DNA from: Thamnidium elegans
Taxonomy: Eukaryota; Mucoromycota; Mucoromycetes; Mucorales; Mucoraceae
NCBI GenBank assembly: GCA_025201345.1
Contig: JAIXMG010000027.1
Coordinates: 275,501 to 339,500 of the forward strand
Length of the DNA stretch: 64,000 bases
Direction: 5' to 3'
Position 1 is the first letter of the stretch. The number at the start of each line of letters is the position of its first letter. The notes below the pieces were generated by a model that had not been told where the DNA came from, ran no database searches, and was given only the letters and a program-made list of their open reading frames with translations. Made by a program: the position numbers and the translations under genes. Shown here piece by piece: positions 28,462 through 41,214 of this stretch.

Positions 28462-31245
28462 GGTAAGTTAAATGAAACTTACAGTTCTCTTTTCCATAGG
28501 TTCCAAAGTAATTTCAGATATCTTTTGTAGCTCAAATTCTTCAAAATCAAACAAATCTGAAGCCTCTGAACTCTGCTTACATTCCGGCATAACCTGATAC
28601 GCGTCTACTTCTTGATCTTCGACTACTTCAGTTGATTTTCTATACTGGCAACCCAAAATCACATCACTTAGTGTTATAGCGACCTGTAACGGATTATGCA
28701 GCTCAACATGTACAATAGCGGGTTCACCTACGGCACACACAACCCTATGATCGTCCTGCTGCTGAACGGCCAGCGCCTTTTTAGCGCTAGATATATGTCC
28801 ATTTTTAATACACTCCTCCAACAACTCAATTTCCATTAACGCCCATTCTTCAGGATTAGTCGTGTTCGATTGTGCGTTAGATAAAGTCACTTGGATATCT
28901 TTATCTTCAATCACAGGTAGCGTTAAATGAGGTAAAGATTCCTTTAAGGGGTCAATGCCTTGTTGTATCGTATACTGTTTATAAATAAATAAGAATTCTC
29001 GAATATGAGCTAGTTGTTGCTGAGGCGTTTGTTTGGTATCTGCTAATACATTTGAGAAATAAGTAACTGCGTCCTCTAATCTACCTAAATGGTATGCTTG
29101 ACGTCCCAATGCAAACTGTATATGACTTTTAGCTACAGACCAAGAATGATCGGCAAGTACATACGAAGCCATTTTATAAGCACGGTACGCATGCAAACGC
29201 TACCATAAAAAAAAAATTAATACACGACCCAAAAAAAAAAAAAGTATTTGTATTAATTCGTTTTTACCTGTGATGCTTTACCGTACCGATGCCCAGCCAT
29301 AACCAAATGAAACCCATACTTGCGAACCATGGGTTTATTAGCTCTTAAAAAGCAATGAGCCGCCTGCTCCAATAACAACCCCGACCTTAGATCCGAATCT
29401 TCACCGGTCATGCGTACCAAAGCAGTTGGAACATCTTTCCACATCCCGCGCATCTTTAACAGCTCATAGTACATGACTGTAGTTCTAGTAGCGTGAAACG
29501 GCGCTCTACATCTTCCAATATATTGTTGTACAGCCAATTCAAAGTGACGATCGACGTCCAATTTACTTGTTAATGGTTGGTTCATCATCAACAGACAAGT
29601 ACCCAGCATCTCCTGCGTACCTGCATGATACTTGTAAGTCTTTTCAGTTGCATAATCACGTCTTACGGTATCATAAATAGTATGCGCGAATTTATAATCG
29701 TGTAGCATAAAGGCGTAATCTGCTAATTTTCGCATTTGTGCTTCAGGTGCCGCGTAAGGGTATATGGTCAAAGTGCTTGACCCAATAGGCACGTTAGGTC
29801 CCTGGACCGCAATTGTCTGTACAGATTGAGGAGTGGCTGATCGATTCGTAGATCCAAACAATCGTCTACTAGCGCCAAATAAACGGCCTGTTAATCCTCT
29901 ACGAGCCGAAGCCACTTGTTCATTCCAATGTTGAATACTACGTTCCATAAATGGTACCATACTCTGCACAACGAATTCTCGTACCATATTCTTGACATTA
30001 TCTACATCATCGGGTGACATACATCTCCCGTATTGAATAACAGGTGTCTCCAACACACCTTGTACTTGCTTTGTCTCAGTTTCTTCTGTAGTTGAATCAA
30101 TAGGTACAGATCGAATAGAAGTACCGTGTACAACAGTAGCTTGCAAACTACTCAAGTTGGAAGCGATTGAACTGGATCGAGTGTGTCCACTACCACTACT
30201 AGGTGTTGTTGTGGCATCAAGTGACGAAGCATACGTTTGTAATTCAGATTCAATTCGATACGATTCAGCTAGACCATGCTCCCAAATAGCTCTAATTTCA
30301 TCCTGTGACATATCCTCTATACTATCATCATCTAAAGGATCTCGTGGGTTAGAATTGATTTGAAGTAAATAACAATGTAATCCAACCGTGCGTTTCAATT
30401 TTTCAAATACAGCTGTCGATCTAGTAACAATGCAAAAAATCAGTAACCGAAAAAAAAAAAAAAAAAAAAAAAACCTTACTGCTCTAATGTAGTACGATTA
30501 GGATCATGAAGAACAACATAATATCGAAGTATATTTGTATCAACATATGGTTTATCAATAGTAAATGAAGGTACGTTTGGATTATACAATTGCATAATGG
30601 TGCTTACAGGGTCAGGATTAGAAGAAGAAATCACAATCATGGTGGCAACTGGATGATCGAAAGTTTCATGTTCAGTAATTCCTCGTAACGACAACATGAT
30701 ATTTTTAAAGCTACCGTACCAAGGTGTCAATTCATCCAAAGGCGCTACAATAAACATATTTTTGATTTTTTTAAAAAAAAGCTACTAAACAAAAGAATAA
30801 AAGACTTACTATTTAAATATCCTTCAGAAACATCACTTCTACATTTAATTTCCTCTATAGGTCCTTGAAACTTATCGCCCTTCAATTTAACTTCATCTTG
30901 TATAAACTTCATGACGGCTTGATGGTTAGGTTCGTCTAATTTATTTATAGGTTTAAACCGAACACTAAAGTTGTCAATTGGAATAGGAACTCCTTGCCAA
31001 TCGCGAGGAGAAACTAAACAATAAGATATATAAGTTACGAGAAGAAGAGAGAAAAAAAAGTTTAAAAACTTACTTCTTCCAGTAATCATGTCACCAAAAG
31101 GTTTAATAAAGTCTGCAAACGATGGAATATGATTGACACGACATAATTCTTCCGCATCCTCACTTGCTGCAATAGCAATAACTGGTGAAATCGTTTTAGC
31201 TATAAAATCTCGAGCTGACGGGTATGAAGGTAACGGTTTTTCCAT
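26427..31245 (-). CDS. TRS85: TRAPP III complex subunit Trs85/TRAPPC8
   Basis: Trs85 directs the TRAPP guanine-nucleotide exchange complex for Ypt1/Rab1 in autophagy and ER-Golgi traffic. About ten exons give roughly 1,350 residues. The N-terminus (SARDFIAKTISPVIAIAASEDAEELC) and the block PLDELTPWYGSFKNIML identify the family. A middle region of helical repeats contains ADYAFMLHDYKFAHTIYD and KASQVKTN-type TPR-like segments (29250-30400). The C-terminal third (26427-28400) has beta-rich blocks such as GLRLKSSHPSFICVG and LTLYWDIPQM that resemble the TRAPPC8 C-terminal half. The start at 31245 gives MEKPLPSYPSARDFI. The large exons (1.1 and 0.7 kb) contrast with the tiny exons of its neighbours. 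One intron holds a poly(T) tract (about 28432-28457). Confidence 0.9.
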
Positions 31246-31376
31246 ACTAACGTGTTAAAAGAAACGAAAAAAAAAAAGAAATGTAAACAAGGATTTTATA
31301 TATTTTTGATTAAAGAGGCGCCAAACACGTGAGAAGTATATAATGTTATTTTTTTTTTGTTATTGCTGTTGTTGTA

Positions 31377-32074
31377 CAGCTGAAGAAAATAGGTTGGGCC
31401 AACGATATTGAAAATAGGACACTCTTTTGAAAATGAGTCAGTGCTTTAAAAATGGGACAGCCTACAAAATTTGGGACACTTATTTTGAAACAGGACAAGG
31501 ATATTTGCAAGGGAACCTTTTTGTCTGATGAACCTTGTCCAGTACAGTCGTTCCAACGCCAAAGGACGGTTTTTTTTCTTAAAAAAAAGTGCTGCTAATA
31601 AAACTTCCCAAACACTCTGATTACTAAGGACTATGCAGATATAGAGGATGATATTTTCTTTGATGCTAATGAAGAATAACTTTCCCAAATTTTAATTACG
31701 ATTTAATTTTCTCTGAATTAGCAATCATATTTCATATTTTTTATTTGAGTGTCTCAACCAATTCTGTTAGAATTTATTTCAACATTTGAATTGGATACTT
31801 AGACATGAAAATAAAAAATATGAAATATGATTTCCCCGCCCTCCCTTCCCGTCTGACCTCGCTATTAGAGATCAATTACATATACTTGTATTTAATTTTT
31901 TTTTTATAACCTTTTCCGCTAACTTTAAATAAAAAGAAGATAAAGTAATCATATTTCAAATTTTTTTATTTTCATGTCTAAGTATCCAAAAGTGTCCCAT
32001 TTTCAATATCGCTGGCCCAAATTTTTTTGATTGGCCCAATTTTTTTTGCTGGCCCAACATATTTTCTTCAGCTG
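31377..32074. mobile_element. Second inverted-repeat element (698 bp, TA target duplication)
   Basis: The ends read CAGCTGAAGAAAATAGGTTG (left, from 31377) and, reverse-complemented from 32074, CAGCTGAAGAAAATATGTTG. Both are flanked by TA (31375-31376 and 32075-32076). The similarity continues inward through GGGCCA...CGATATTGAAAAT.GGACAC; the right arm carries two extra TTGGGCCA units separated by A-runs. A nested hairpin lies inside: a 24-nt arm at 31723-31746 is perfectly complementary to 31809-31832, and 31793-31832 pairs again with 31947-31987. No transposase frame is present. This is a MITE-like, non-autonomous element placed just upstream of the Trs85 start. Confidence 0.85.
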
Positions 32075-32284
32075 TAAGATTCAAAAAAAAAAAAAGAAAA
32101 AAAAAGATGCCAATAGATAGATAAAATGAGAGTGTAAGTGAACGAAAGAAAAAAAGAGCAAAAAAAAAAGATAAAAAAGAAGGAGAATAGGTATACTTGT
32201 ATAAATTGTAACAAGGAGTGCGTTCGAGGAGAGAAAATAATAATAAAAAAAAGGTTGTGTGTGTGTATGAAATTTAAGCATAAT

Positions 32285-33613
32285 TTATAATCCCATTTCC
32301 ATAAGCATAGGTCTACTTTCTGAAGAAGTTTCGGCATTATCAGATTCGATTAGATTATTATTACTACTACTGGAATTTGAAGATGGCGTAGTAACATTAG
32401 TAGTAGTAGTGGCAGTTGTCATAGTAACAGAAGGAGTGGTAGTTACAGGAGTTGTCATATTATTGGGGTTTTCATTTGCAATAGATGAATGTCTTTCGAT
32501 ACACCACCAACGATGACCATCGGCCCAAGCCTTTGATTGACAAGACTTTGAGCAATACTTTGCTTTTCTACATCTTCTACATTTAGCGAATTCACGAGGT
32601 TGAGTTTCCCATTTTCCACAAGTCATATTAGCACAGCGACGAATACCGCCTCTAGTTTCATCTTTTCTACAAGCATTTCGCATAATGACTCCAGCCCAGT
32701 ATTGTATATGTCCAGGATGAAGACGATGACAAAATTTCTCTACAACACTAAATACATTTTTTGTAAATGATGTATGAAAGAGATCACGGATGTGTGGATA
32801 CTTTGATAAATAAGCTAATAATTGTAAGCATAATAATACGTCTTCTTCACGATGAAATACATTTTCCATTTCTGGAAATTTAGCATCTTGTCGATCTTTA
32901 TGAATACGTTTATAACGTCTTTGCACTGGATCGATCTTTACATAAGGGAACGTAGAACGACGCAGTAATTTGGTATTAGATGTATGATTTGATAATGTAG
33001 GTTTTGTTGTTGAATTATTATTATTATTATTATTATTATCTATGAGAATAAAAAATAATTAGCCAAACAGGTGATACACTGCATAGTCGGAATACCAACC
33101 TAATAATTCTGTTGATGATGTAGCACTTGTTGAAGGAACAGTTGAATCTATATATACATGTTAGATTTATAATAGTATATGTGTTATGTTAGTATTACCT
33201 TTTTTTAATTGCTTTTTACCATTCACAATCTCAAACGATTTTAAAAAGTTGCCAAGTATAGTTAACACAAAAGGAATAATGCCAGCATCGACTACTTTAG
33301 TTCGAATATGCTCTGTTCCCCTTACGCCGACGTTAACAATACTTTGAAAAGCGAGTGTCCATTTCCAAAGTGTAAGTCTATCTGACCTATTAGATGTATG
33401 AAACAAGATGCGTACGAGTCTTTCTAATCCACCATCTAAACACAAGATTTCTCTTATACGTGGCGAAGTAGAAGTTAAATAAGCAAGATGAGTAAGCGAA
33501 TTAACGAGAGGTAAAGTAGCTGTACAATCTAAAGCTCTTCTATCATAAAGTGCTGAAGTGATACAAACAGCTGCTCTACTTTGAGAAGGGAAGCACAAAT
33601 TAGGTTCTCTCAT
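32285..33613 (-). CDS. samB: MYND-finger protein SamB/Mub1
   Basis: SamB (Aspergillus) and Mub1 (yeast) affect morphogenesis; Mub1 is an adaptor for the ubiquitin ligase Ubr2. The N-terminus MREPNLCFPSQSRAAVCITSA is nearly a signature of the family, followed by armadillo-like helices (LVNSLTHLAYLTSTSPRIRE, GGLERLVRIL). The MYND zinc finger is at about 32500-32650: C-N-M-T-C, then CRRCRKAKYCSKSCQ and W..GHRWWC, giving the C..C...C..C...C...C...H...C ligands. The C-terminus is Thr/Ser/Asn-rich and disordered. There are at least three exons; a short Asn-repeat stretch (GAT then AAT codons near 33010-33040) lies at one exon edge. Length is about 430 residues. Confidence 0.93.
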
Positions 33614-33795
33614 TATAATAAAACTGTTTATAAAAAAGAAAAAAGAAAAAAGTTAAAAGGGAAAAAAAAAGGAAAATAATAAGGCTTTTTTTTTTTTTCT
33701 TATAATAATGCACACACCAATTAAAATGGTTTATAGATACGTCACGACTCCGCTTCCTTTTTCATGGTAAACTAAATTTTATTGGTTCAATTAAT

Positions 33796-34616
33796 TTATA
33801 CTATACTTTTTTCATTGGGATAATAAGTACTTGTAGGTTTATCAATTTCATACATGGGAGGTGAAATAGTAATACAAGTACTCTGGTAAGAGGGTAATTG
33901 GTTTCTATTGGATATAGCCGAATTAGAAAAGTGATGTAACAAGTTATATCTGTCATCAAATTCTATTGTAATAGCCTATAATAATAATAAACAGTATTAG
34001 ATCACGGTTTTTGTTGTTATTATATTATATATATATATACTTGCATAAATAGATGAAGGATGAATAGAAACTTGTTGTTCAGGAGTTAGATAATTCAGTC
34101 TGAAATTAATTCCACGTACATTTTCTGTTGCATTCATGCAAGAACACAAGTGAATCATAGCACTCTCAAACTAATGATATATAACGTATAAGTTACATAT
34201 AATCTATATAGTATTATTATTATTGTTATTTACTCGAATCATCTTTCTGCGTCTCCAGTATACAATAATCATGCTAACTGCCAAAAAGGAGAAAGGAAGC
34301 ACGAGGACAAAGCCAATTTGATGTGTATAATGTATAGCGATTATAACTGCAACTAATATCACAGACGATAAACAAAATAAGTAATAATTTAATGATCCCG
34401 ATCCCATTCGATTGGGTGGTGGATAATGCCAGGCTGCTGTATTAAATGTATTAATTGTCGCTGTAAATTCATGAGGGCTCATCTATACGCACACATATTT
34501 ATTAATTTGATTATTTTCTTTGTTATATATGTATATATACTTACAAACCCTTCTAAATCAAGCGTGTATTGATCGGCGAATCGATTTCCACTATAAACAC
34601 AATGCAAAGATTTCAT
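33796..34616 (-). CDS. ERF4/GOLGA7-like membrane protein
   Basis: Four exons assemble from MKSLHCVYSGNRFADQY at 34616 to KSIV-stop at 33796, about 200 residues. The block LDLEGFMSPHEFTATINTFN resembles the ERF4/GOLGA7 pattern (PxELxGxIxxxEFxxTIxxIN), and ENVRGINFRL resembles its C-terminal RGLRxIEI. Between them are two hydrophobic segments (YYLFCLSSVILVAVIIAI and FVLVLPFSFLAVSMIIVYW). In yeast Erf4/Shr5 is the partner of the Ras palmitoyltransferase Erf2. The assignment is by pattern only; an uncharacterised two-span membrane protein is the alternative. It lies just upstream of samB in the same orientation, about 180 bp apart. Confidence 0.55.
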
Positions 34617-35387
34617 TTTTGAAAAAAAAAATTTGTATATAATGAATAAAAAAAGGCAAAAAGAAAGAAAATAGGAAACAACTAATTTATAGATATACTA
34701 GAAAAGTCTCCTTTTTATCCGCTAATTTATATGTATTTATATCTTGTGTGTCTAGTAATACACAAAAGGGGTCCTAGGAGACTCTTCAAAAGAAAACATC
34801 CCTGACTTGATCTACGTTTTATTTTTATTATGAATTGAAACTATTTACGCAAAAAGTTGAACACCTTCGAACTCCGTCTATTATTCTCTTCAAAAGCAAC
34901 TTCTAGTGTAAATATCAGATCACTAAAATCGTATTCAGTGATAGAATACATAAACTAAAAATACTGTTAATGCTATAATGTCATAGTAACTAATGATCTA
35001 TTATTTGTAAATACATCTAATTCTTCGTACTAAGCACAATTCAATGTCAGCATGTTTACGTGTCAATGTGATTCGGATATATTACATTGCATCCCCTTCT
35101 ACTGACAGCTTCATATATAACTCGATTTCGGTACTAAAAAAATAAATTTCTGTTTGCCTCCTTGTTTTCTCATCTACCGCGCCATTTTTCTCCCCAACCC
35201 AACCCCCCTTTCTTTTTTTTTCTTTTTTTTGAACACAGTATATTTTCTGCCCGAAAAAAAACTCCCCCTACCCCTTCTTCTGTTTGACCCAAATGTAGCC
35301 TTACCCTTTTTTACATCAAACAAACAAAAAAGTCAATGAAATTTCTTATGTGACTTGATATGTAAAAACATTCATGCTCCTTTAACT

Positions 35388-35429
<42 letters not shown>

Positions 35430-35673
35430 ATACGCATTTTAATTTCATCTAAACCAAATACATATATATCTTTACAACTAGAAAAATACTTTTTTTTCTT
35501 TTCTTTATTCCCTTTTTTCTTTCTTTTTTTTTTTTTTTTTTTTTCGTTGCACCATTTTAAAAAAATCAACTTGTTGTAGTACTTTTATGCAATAGTAGAT
35601 CGAGTATTACATCTTAATAAAAAAAAATTTACGCCTCTCCCCTTTTTCCAACGCACACCTTTTTTTATTTTTT
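34617..35673. other. Divergent intergenic region, ERF4-like gene / Na+/H+ antiporter
   Basis: It contains a poly(A) tract (35391-35426) and a poly(T) tract (about 35525-35543), C/T-rich promoter-like sequence at 35150-35280 and again just upstream of the antiporter ATG. No gene is visible. Confidence 0.55.
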
Positions 35674-38324
35674 ATGCCTATTCATGTCATTCCGGGGGAG
35701 ATATCTACATTTACGGTAGCTATAGCTATTATAAGTGGATTTATTCTCTTTTTTGGGTATATCTCCATGTTCCTGAAAGAAAGATTATTTCTCTCCGAAG
35801 CATGTAAGTAGTACATTTGTATTATGTGTATGCATATATTGATTGTTGCAATTTCATAGTGGTTGCTGTCGTAGTCGGAATTATTGCTGGTCCCTTAGTT
35901 ACAAATGGATTTAATCCATACAGTTGGGATCATCACGATGAAATTACCAAGCAACTCACTCGTTGTATTATTGCTATTCAGGTACAAACTATCCTATCTT
36001 TTTATTTATTTTTTCTGATCATTATTTTCCCTAACTCCCTACTATTAAAATTATTTTTTCTTTTAGGTAATGGCTGTCGGAATTGATTTACCAAAGTAAT
36101 TATTTATTTATTTAAAAATGGTATCATTTTTTGTTGATATATGTTTTTTTTATTAGGCATTATATGAAGAAAGAATGGAAAACGATGTCGGTATTATTAA
36201 TGCCTGTCATGATGTTTATGTGGTTAATCAGTGGCTTATTTATTTGGGGTTTAGTGCCTCCCATTAACTATGTAAGAGATCTTCAAGCTGCTTTATATAA
36301 TTTTTGATCTAATATATTTGCAATAGTTGGAAGCCTTAGTTATTTCTGCTTGTATTTGTCCAACTGATCCAGTAAGAACAACAACAACAAAAAAAATTAA
36401 ATTAATGCAATCTCCCTTTTGATAAGTATATTTTAATATATAGATTTTAGCAAATTCAGTCGTAAAAGGTCGTTTTGCAGAAAAGCATGTACCTGCTCAT
36501 ATTAGAAATGCGTTATCTGCAGAAAGGTACTATATATAAATATACTTTAGCGTGTAATGAATTTAACTTTTTTCTGTATAATTTTTTATGCAGTGGTGCC
36601 AATGATGGTATGGGTTTCCCTTTTTTATTCTTGGCGATTTTCTTAATTTCGGAAGACGATATTGGAACTGCAATTGGTAAATGGATATATATCACTTGCT
36701 TATTTCAAATTGTATTATCTTGTATTATTGGTGTTGTCGTCGGTTATGTCGCCAGAAAAGTATTACAGTGGTCAGAACGACAGTATGTAAAAATAAAACA
36801 CCTAAAAACACCTTTAAAAAAAACTAATATCCTCTATTCCAGTCATCTTATTGATAAGCCATCGTTTCTTGCATTTGCAATTGCACTAGCAGTAAGTATA
36901 ATTATATATAAAAAAATACTTTCCCCTCGATAGTTCTAATCAGAATAGTAAAAAGCTTTTCTTGATGAGCATGACTGGTTTTTCAGGAAGCGATGATTTA
37001 TTAGCATGTTTTGTAGCCGGTAACGCATTTTCATGGGACGATTGGTTTCGCCATGAAACAGAAGAAGCTCACTTTCAAGAAGTCATTGATATGATGTTAA
37101 ATTTAGCCATCTTTGTTTACATTGGCGCCATCATTGTAAGTTATATTTATCTATAAACAAAAACTTTAATATTAACCTCCTTCCATTCTTTAGCCCTGGT
37201 CGGATTTTTCTAATGAAGCATTGGGCCTAACACCGTGGCGTTTAGTTGCAATTGCTATCCTCGTACTATTCTTCCGACGTTTACCTATCGTTGTCTTATT
37301 AAAGCCTGTGATGCCAGCCATGAAGACGTACCGTGAAGCCGTCTTCAGTGGATGGTTTGGTCCTATGGGTGTAGGTGCCGTCTTTTTATCCATGATTGCC
37401 AAAGAAGAATTAGAGGTAGCATATGAAGGAAAAGACCAACCTATTTCAATCCAAGTCATTAGTCCCATTGTATTATTTATTGTATTTTGCTCGGTACTTG
37501 TACATGGAACCACCATCCCCTTATTTAAATTAGGAAAGCGAATCCGTACGCGAACCTTGTCCATTACAAGTATCAGTAGTAATCAAGTATTAAGACTACC
37601 TAAATTACAGTTCGGTCAACAGTTATCAAAGAAGAGTGATGAACATAAAAAAGACGATACACATCATCATCATCATGGTATGACTGAATTGGAACGAAAT
37701 ACGCTATTTAATACGTTACAACATGATCATATGAAAGAAGGAAATCATCATGAAATAACCATTGATGTCAGTAAGAGTAGTGACTCGGATTCTGATCTAG
37801 CTGAGGAAGACTTTTTACCAGACGATGTATCTGATACGCTTCAACCGAACCATACGCTAGACCCAGCACCGTACGACGATCCGCGACGTGGAAGTGCTGT
37901 GTCACTCGATACACAACAAGCCATTCGTTTTCTAGAGCCAGTGAAACCCCGCGTCTCACAAACCAATTCAGAAAAAAATGAACCTAGTGCAACAAGTCTA
38001 AAGGGCTGGTTATTAAGATCTGAAGAATCAGAGGGAGGTGATAGTCATGGAATTAAAAATCTGTTCAAGAGATTAAAAGACCATAACCATAAATCTTTGA
38101 TTGAAGAAGAAGAAGAAGAAGAGCCTGCTCTGAAAAATCTATTTGTGGAAGGACATTTAAATCCTCGTATTCAAGTCTGGCAAGAAGATAATCATATTGT
38201 GATAGAAGATAGTCAAAATGCTGCTACAGAGATTGTTATAGATAAAGATAGCTATTCAGACTGGAAACAGAAAGCACAACAAGAAATAAAGCAAGTAGAA
38301 CAAAATATGAACAAACCTTCTTGA
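35674..38324 (+). CDS. NHA1: Plasma-membrane Na+(K+)/H+ antiporter, Nha1 type
   Basis: This CPA1/NhaP-type exchanger exports Na+ or K+ in exchange for protons. About nine exons start at ATG 35674 (MPIHVIPGEISTF) and encode 11-12 membrane helices. Functional motifs are SACICPTDPILANSV and AESGANDGMGFPF, which holds the Asp of the ion site. After the last helix (about 37500) a long cytosolic tail follows with TIPLFKLGKRIRTRTL (the conserved C1-type block of fungal Nha1), a DDTHHHHHGMTEL histidine cluster and acidic runs (EEEEEEEP). Such tails in yeast Nha1 regulate salt and osmotic responses. Total length is about 760 residues. An upstream pyrimidine-rich tract precedes the ATG. Confidence 0.93.
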
Positions 38325-38444
38325 AATGACCCAAACTTTTTTTTTTTTTGCTAAAAAAAACCTTGTAAAATAACCATAAATGAAGAAAATAAAAAACACT
38401 ACTACCCTTCCCATCCATTATAACCCTGCATTGCCTGTATCAAT

Positions 38445-38450
38445 CACGTG
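38445..38450. promoter_or_regulatory. CACGTG E-box 76 bp upstream of the Met30 start codon
   Basis: A palindromic CACGTG lies between the antiporter 3' end and the Met30 ATG. In yeast this is the Cbf1 site used with Met4 at sulfur genes. Functional use here is inferred, and chance occurrence of a hexamer is possible. Confidence 0.4.
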
Positions 38451-38525
38451 TATACGGTTATTATAAAAACCTGTTTTTCTTTTTCTTTTTTTTTTCCTTT
38501 TTTCCTCATCCCTTTCATTTACAAA

Positions 38526-40434
38526 ATGACTAAAGAAAAAGAACGTTTACTTCCATTTTTAACTCGTCATGTACCCTCGCAAATAAGCAACACTCAAAAA
38601 CTATGTTATCGACACAGACCAGACCTGGTAAAAAACCGAGGACCTGACGACTTTGACTTTCAAAAAATACAAGACGTAAGCTTCTTCTTTTTTTTTTATA
38701 TACACACATATATAAAAAAGAAACTCTTTACTAAGGATCTATTTAAAATAGCAAATGGAAACCTTGGCAACATCCGATAGAGAAGCAATTTCACATATCT
38801 GGTCATTATTCTCTGCCGCACCAAACGATCAAAGAATGCTTATACTACGAGGTATAGTTTCTACCTGCTGTATGCCGCAACTTTCATTTCTTCACAACGA
38901 AACTCGTCCACTTTTACGTATTGATTTTGTTTCAATCTTGCCTAAAGAAGTAACGCTTACAGTATTTTCGTACTTGGACGCAACGACACTTTGTCATGCT
39001 GCTCAAGTTTCACGCATCTGGAAGAAACTAGCTGATGATGATTCATTGTGGCACAAAATGTGTGAGCAGCATATAGATAAGAAGTGCTCAAAATGTGGAT
39101 GGGGATTACCATTATTAGACAAGACTCGTTCAGCTGCTATACGAAAGCGCCCACTTTCAGTTGCATTTCCAACTCCATCGCCACTTCAAATCGCCTGTGG
39201 GCCTTCTAAATCTATTACACATACTATTATCGAAACCAAGAGACAAAAGTCAACTGAATCAACCGTGGAGACACTTCATGCCAGTAACTATCCAGCCTCT
39301 ACCATGCCAACTTTGCGCAGACCCTGGAAGGACGTCTACAGCGAACGATTAGTAGTAGAACGAAATTGGCGAACCAATAAATATAATTTAATTACCTTAC
39401 ATGGTCATAGCGATGGCGTGATGTGTGTTCAATTTTGCGAAATTTTAAAAATCGTCATAACCGGCTCGTTTGATAAAACCGTACGCGTATGGGATTTAGA
39501 GACCGGTAAAGAAAGACTTCAATTGACTGGTCATTCACGATGTGTAAGAGCATTGCAGTTTGACGACGCCAAACTAGTAACGGGTGCAATGGATAACACA
39601 TTAAAGATTTGGAACTATAACACTGGCCAATGTATTCGTACACTAGAAGGTCACACAGGCGGTGTTTTAAGTCTTCATTTTGATTCCAGAATTTTGGCAA
39701 GTGGATCAACAGATAATACCATTCGAGTTTGGAACTTTGAGGCAGGTGAATGTTGTACGCTTATCGGTCATACCGAATGGGTGAATTCAGTCAAAATCTG
39801 TCACGAAGGTACCATGTTGGTCTCCAGTAGTGACGATGCAACTATTCGTCTATGGGATTTAGCGTCTCGTACCTGCACCAAAGTATACCGTGGTCATGTA
39901 GGACAAGTTCAAGTCGCTCTTCCAAGTATGCATGGTTTTACTCATAGATTAAACACAATAGCTGAACAAGTAGTAAACAATAGTGTCGAAACAATCACAA
40001 CTATTACACCATCCTCACTTGACAGGCCGGGTTGTTCTCCTTTACCCCGAAACCTAATTAATACTGCTACTGCACCCAACAATGTAGAATCGTTTACTTC
40101 TACCACTAAGACAGAGTCATCCGATTCAGCAATTATTATCTCCAGTGCATTAGATAACACAATTAAAATTTGGGACTTGGTATCTGGTAAATGTTTACGT
40201 ACTTTGTTTGGTCACGTTCAAGGCATTTGGGGTTTAGCATTTGATAAATTACGTATCGTATCTGGCTCTCATGATAAAACTTTACGTGTTTGGGATACAG
40301 AAACCGGAAGGTGTTTGTATGCTTTAGAGGGACATCATGGTCCCGTTACTGCTGTCGCTTTAAGTGATACAAGAATTGTATCTGCTGCTGATGATGGTGA
40401 AGTTAAAATATGGGATTTCAGAAATAACGTTTAA
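38526..40434 (+). CDS. MET30: F-box/WD40 ubiquitin-ligase subunit Met30/SconB
   Basis: Met30/SconB/SCON2 is the substrate receptor of an SCF ligase that restrains the sulfur-pathway activator (Met4/CYS3/MetR). Exon 1 (38526 to ~38675) and one large exon (~38752-40434) give about 610 residues. The F-box region has LPKEVTLTVFSYLDATTLCHAAQVS, immediately followed by WKKLADDDSLWHKMCEQHI and the family-specific KCSKCGWGLPLL. Seven WD40 repeats follow (LHGHSDGV, LTGHSRCV, LEGHTGGV, LIGHTEWV, YRGHVGQV, LFGHVQGI, LEGHHGPV). Repeat 5 is split by a Ser/Thr-rich insert of about 65 residues (39925-40125). A CACGTG lies in its promoter, and a CYS3-type bZIP gene lies 5.3 kb downstream. Confidence 0.95.
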
Positions 40435-41214
40435 AAATTAAATAAAAAACATATATATTATACCCCCTCCCTACATCTTGTTTTTTTTTCTACACATAAA
40501 ATAAACCTTATCTATCATACACATGAAAAATTCGATTATCTTTGTATTTTTTTAATTAATAGAATAAAGAATACAATAACGTAAAATTCGTATAAGAGAA
40601 ATCTACAGTGATGCTCAGTTAAAATCATCTTTCTTTCCATCTCCTATTTTCCTCCATAAGTGTATTATTACGCTCTTACTCTACTTACCCCTTAACGCTA
40701 TTTTTAAAAAGTTCGTAATAATGTTTAAATACAAAGAAGAATAAAGTATAATATGCATCTAGGTTCGGGTGTAAAAACATGTTATGACTAGCTGTCGTGC
40801 GTCACATTGGTTTTACTTAGTTTTCTACACTGTTGATTTCCCCACTCTCTCTGAGGACAACTTGAGAACAACTTAAAATATCTCAGTGAACTTTTTCTTT
40901 CTATTATTTTGCCTTTTTTTTTTTTATCTTGTCCCTTAGGAGTGTTCTTGTCATTATTATATTTTTATAACTGATTCGTACAATATGGCTACATATTCAT
41001 TGTTAAAGACAAAAAAAAACGATACACAAAAATATAATAAAATAATTTAATCAATTATCACACTACCCACCAATGCTGAACAATCAAAAAGACAAGAAAT
41101 TTAGCTATGACTCTAATATTTAAGCTCTTCGAATGGTGTCTCCTTTTAATTTTATATTTTATATTTTATTTTATTTTATGTTATTTTTTTTCTCTCGTTC
41201 TTCTCATTTACACA
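40435..41214. other. Intergenic after Met30
   Basis: AT-rich sequence with no coding signal on either strand. Confidence 0.5.

Noticed and set aside
31446..31688. 80-codon open frame inside the 698-bp element
   Set aside because: No transposase or other motif, and low-complexity composition; likely random within a non-coding MITE.
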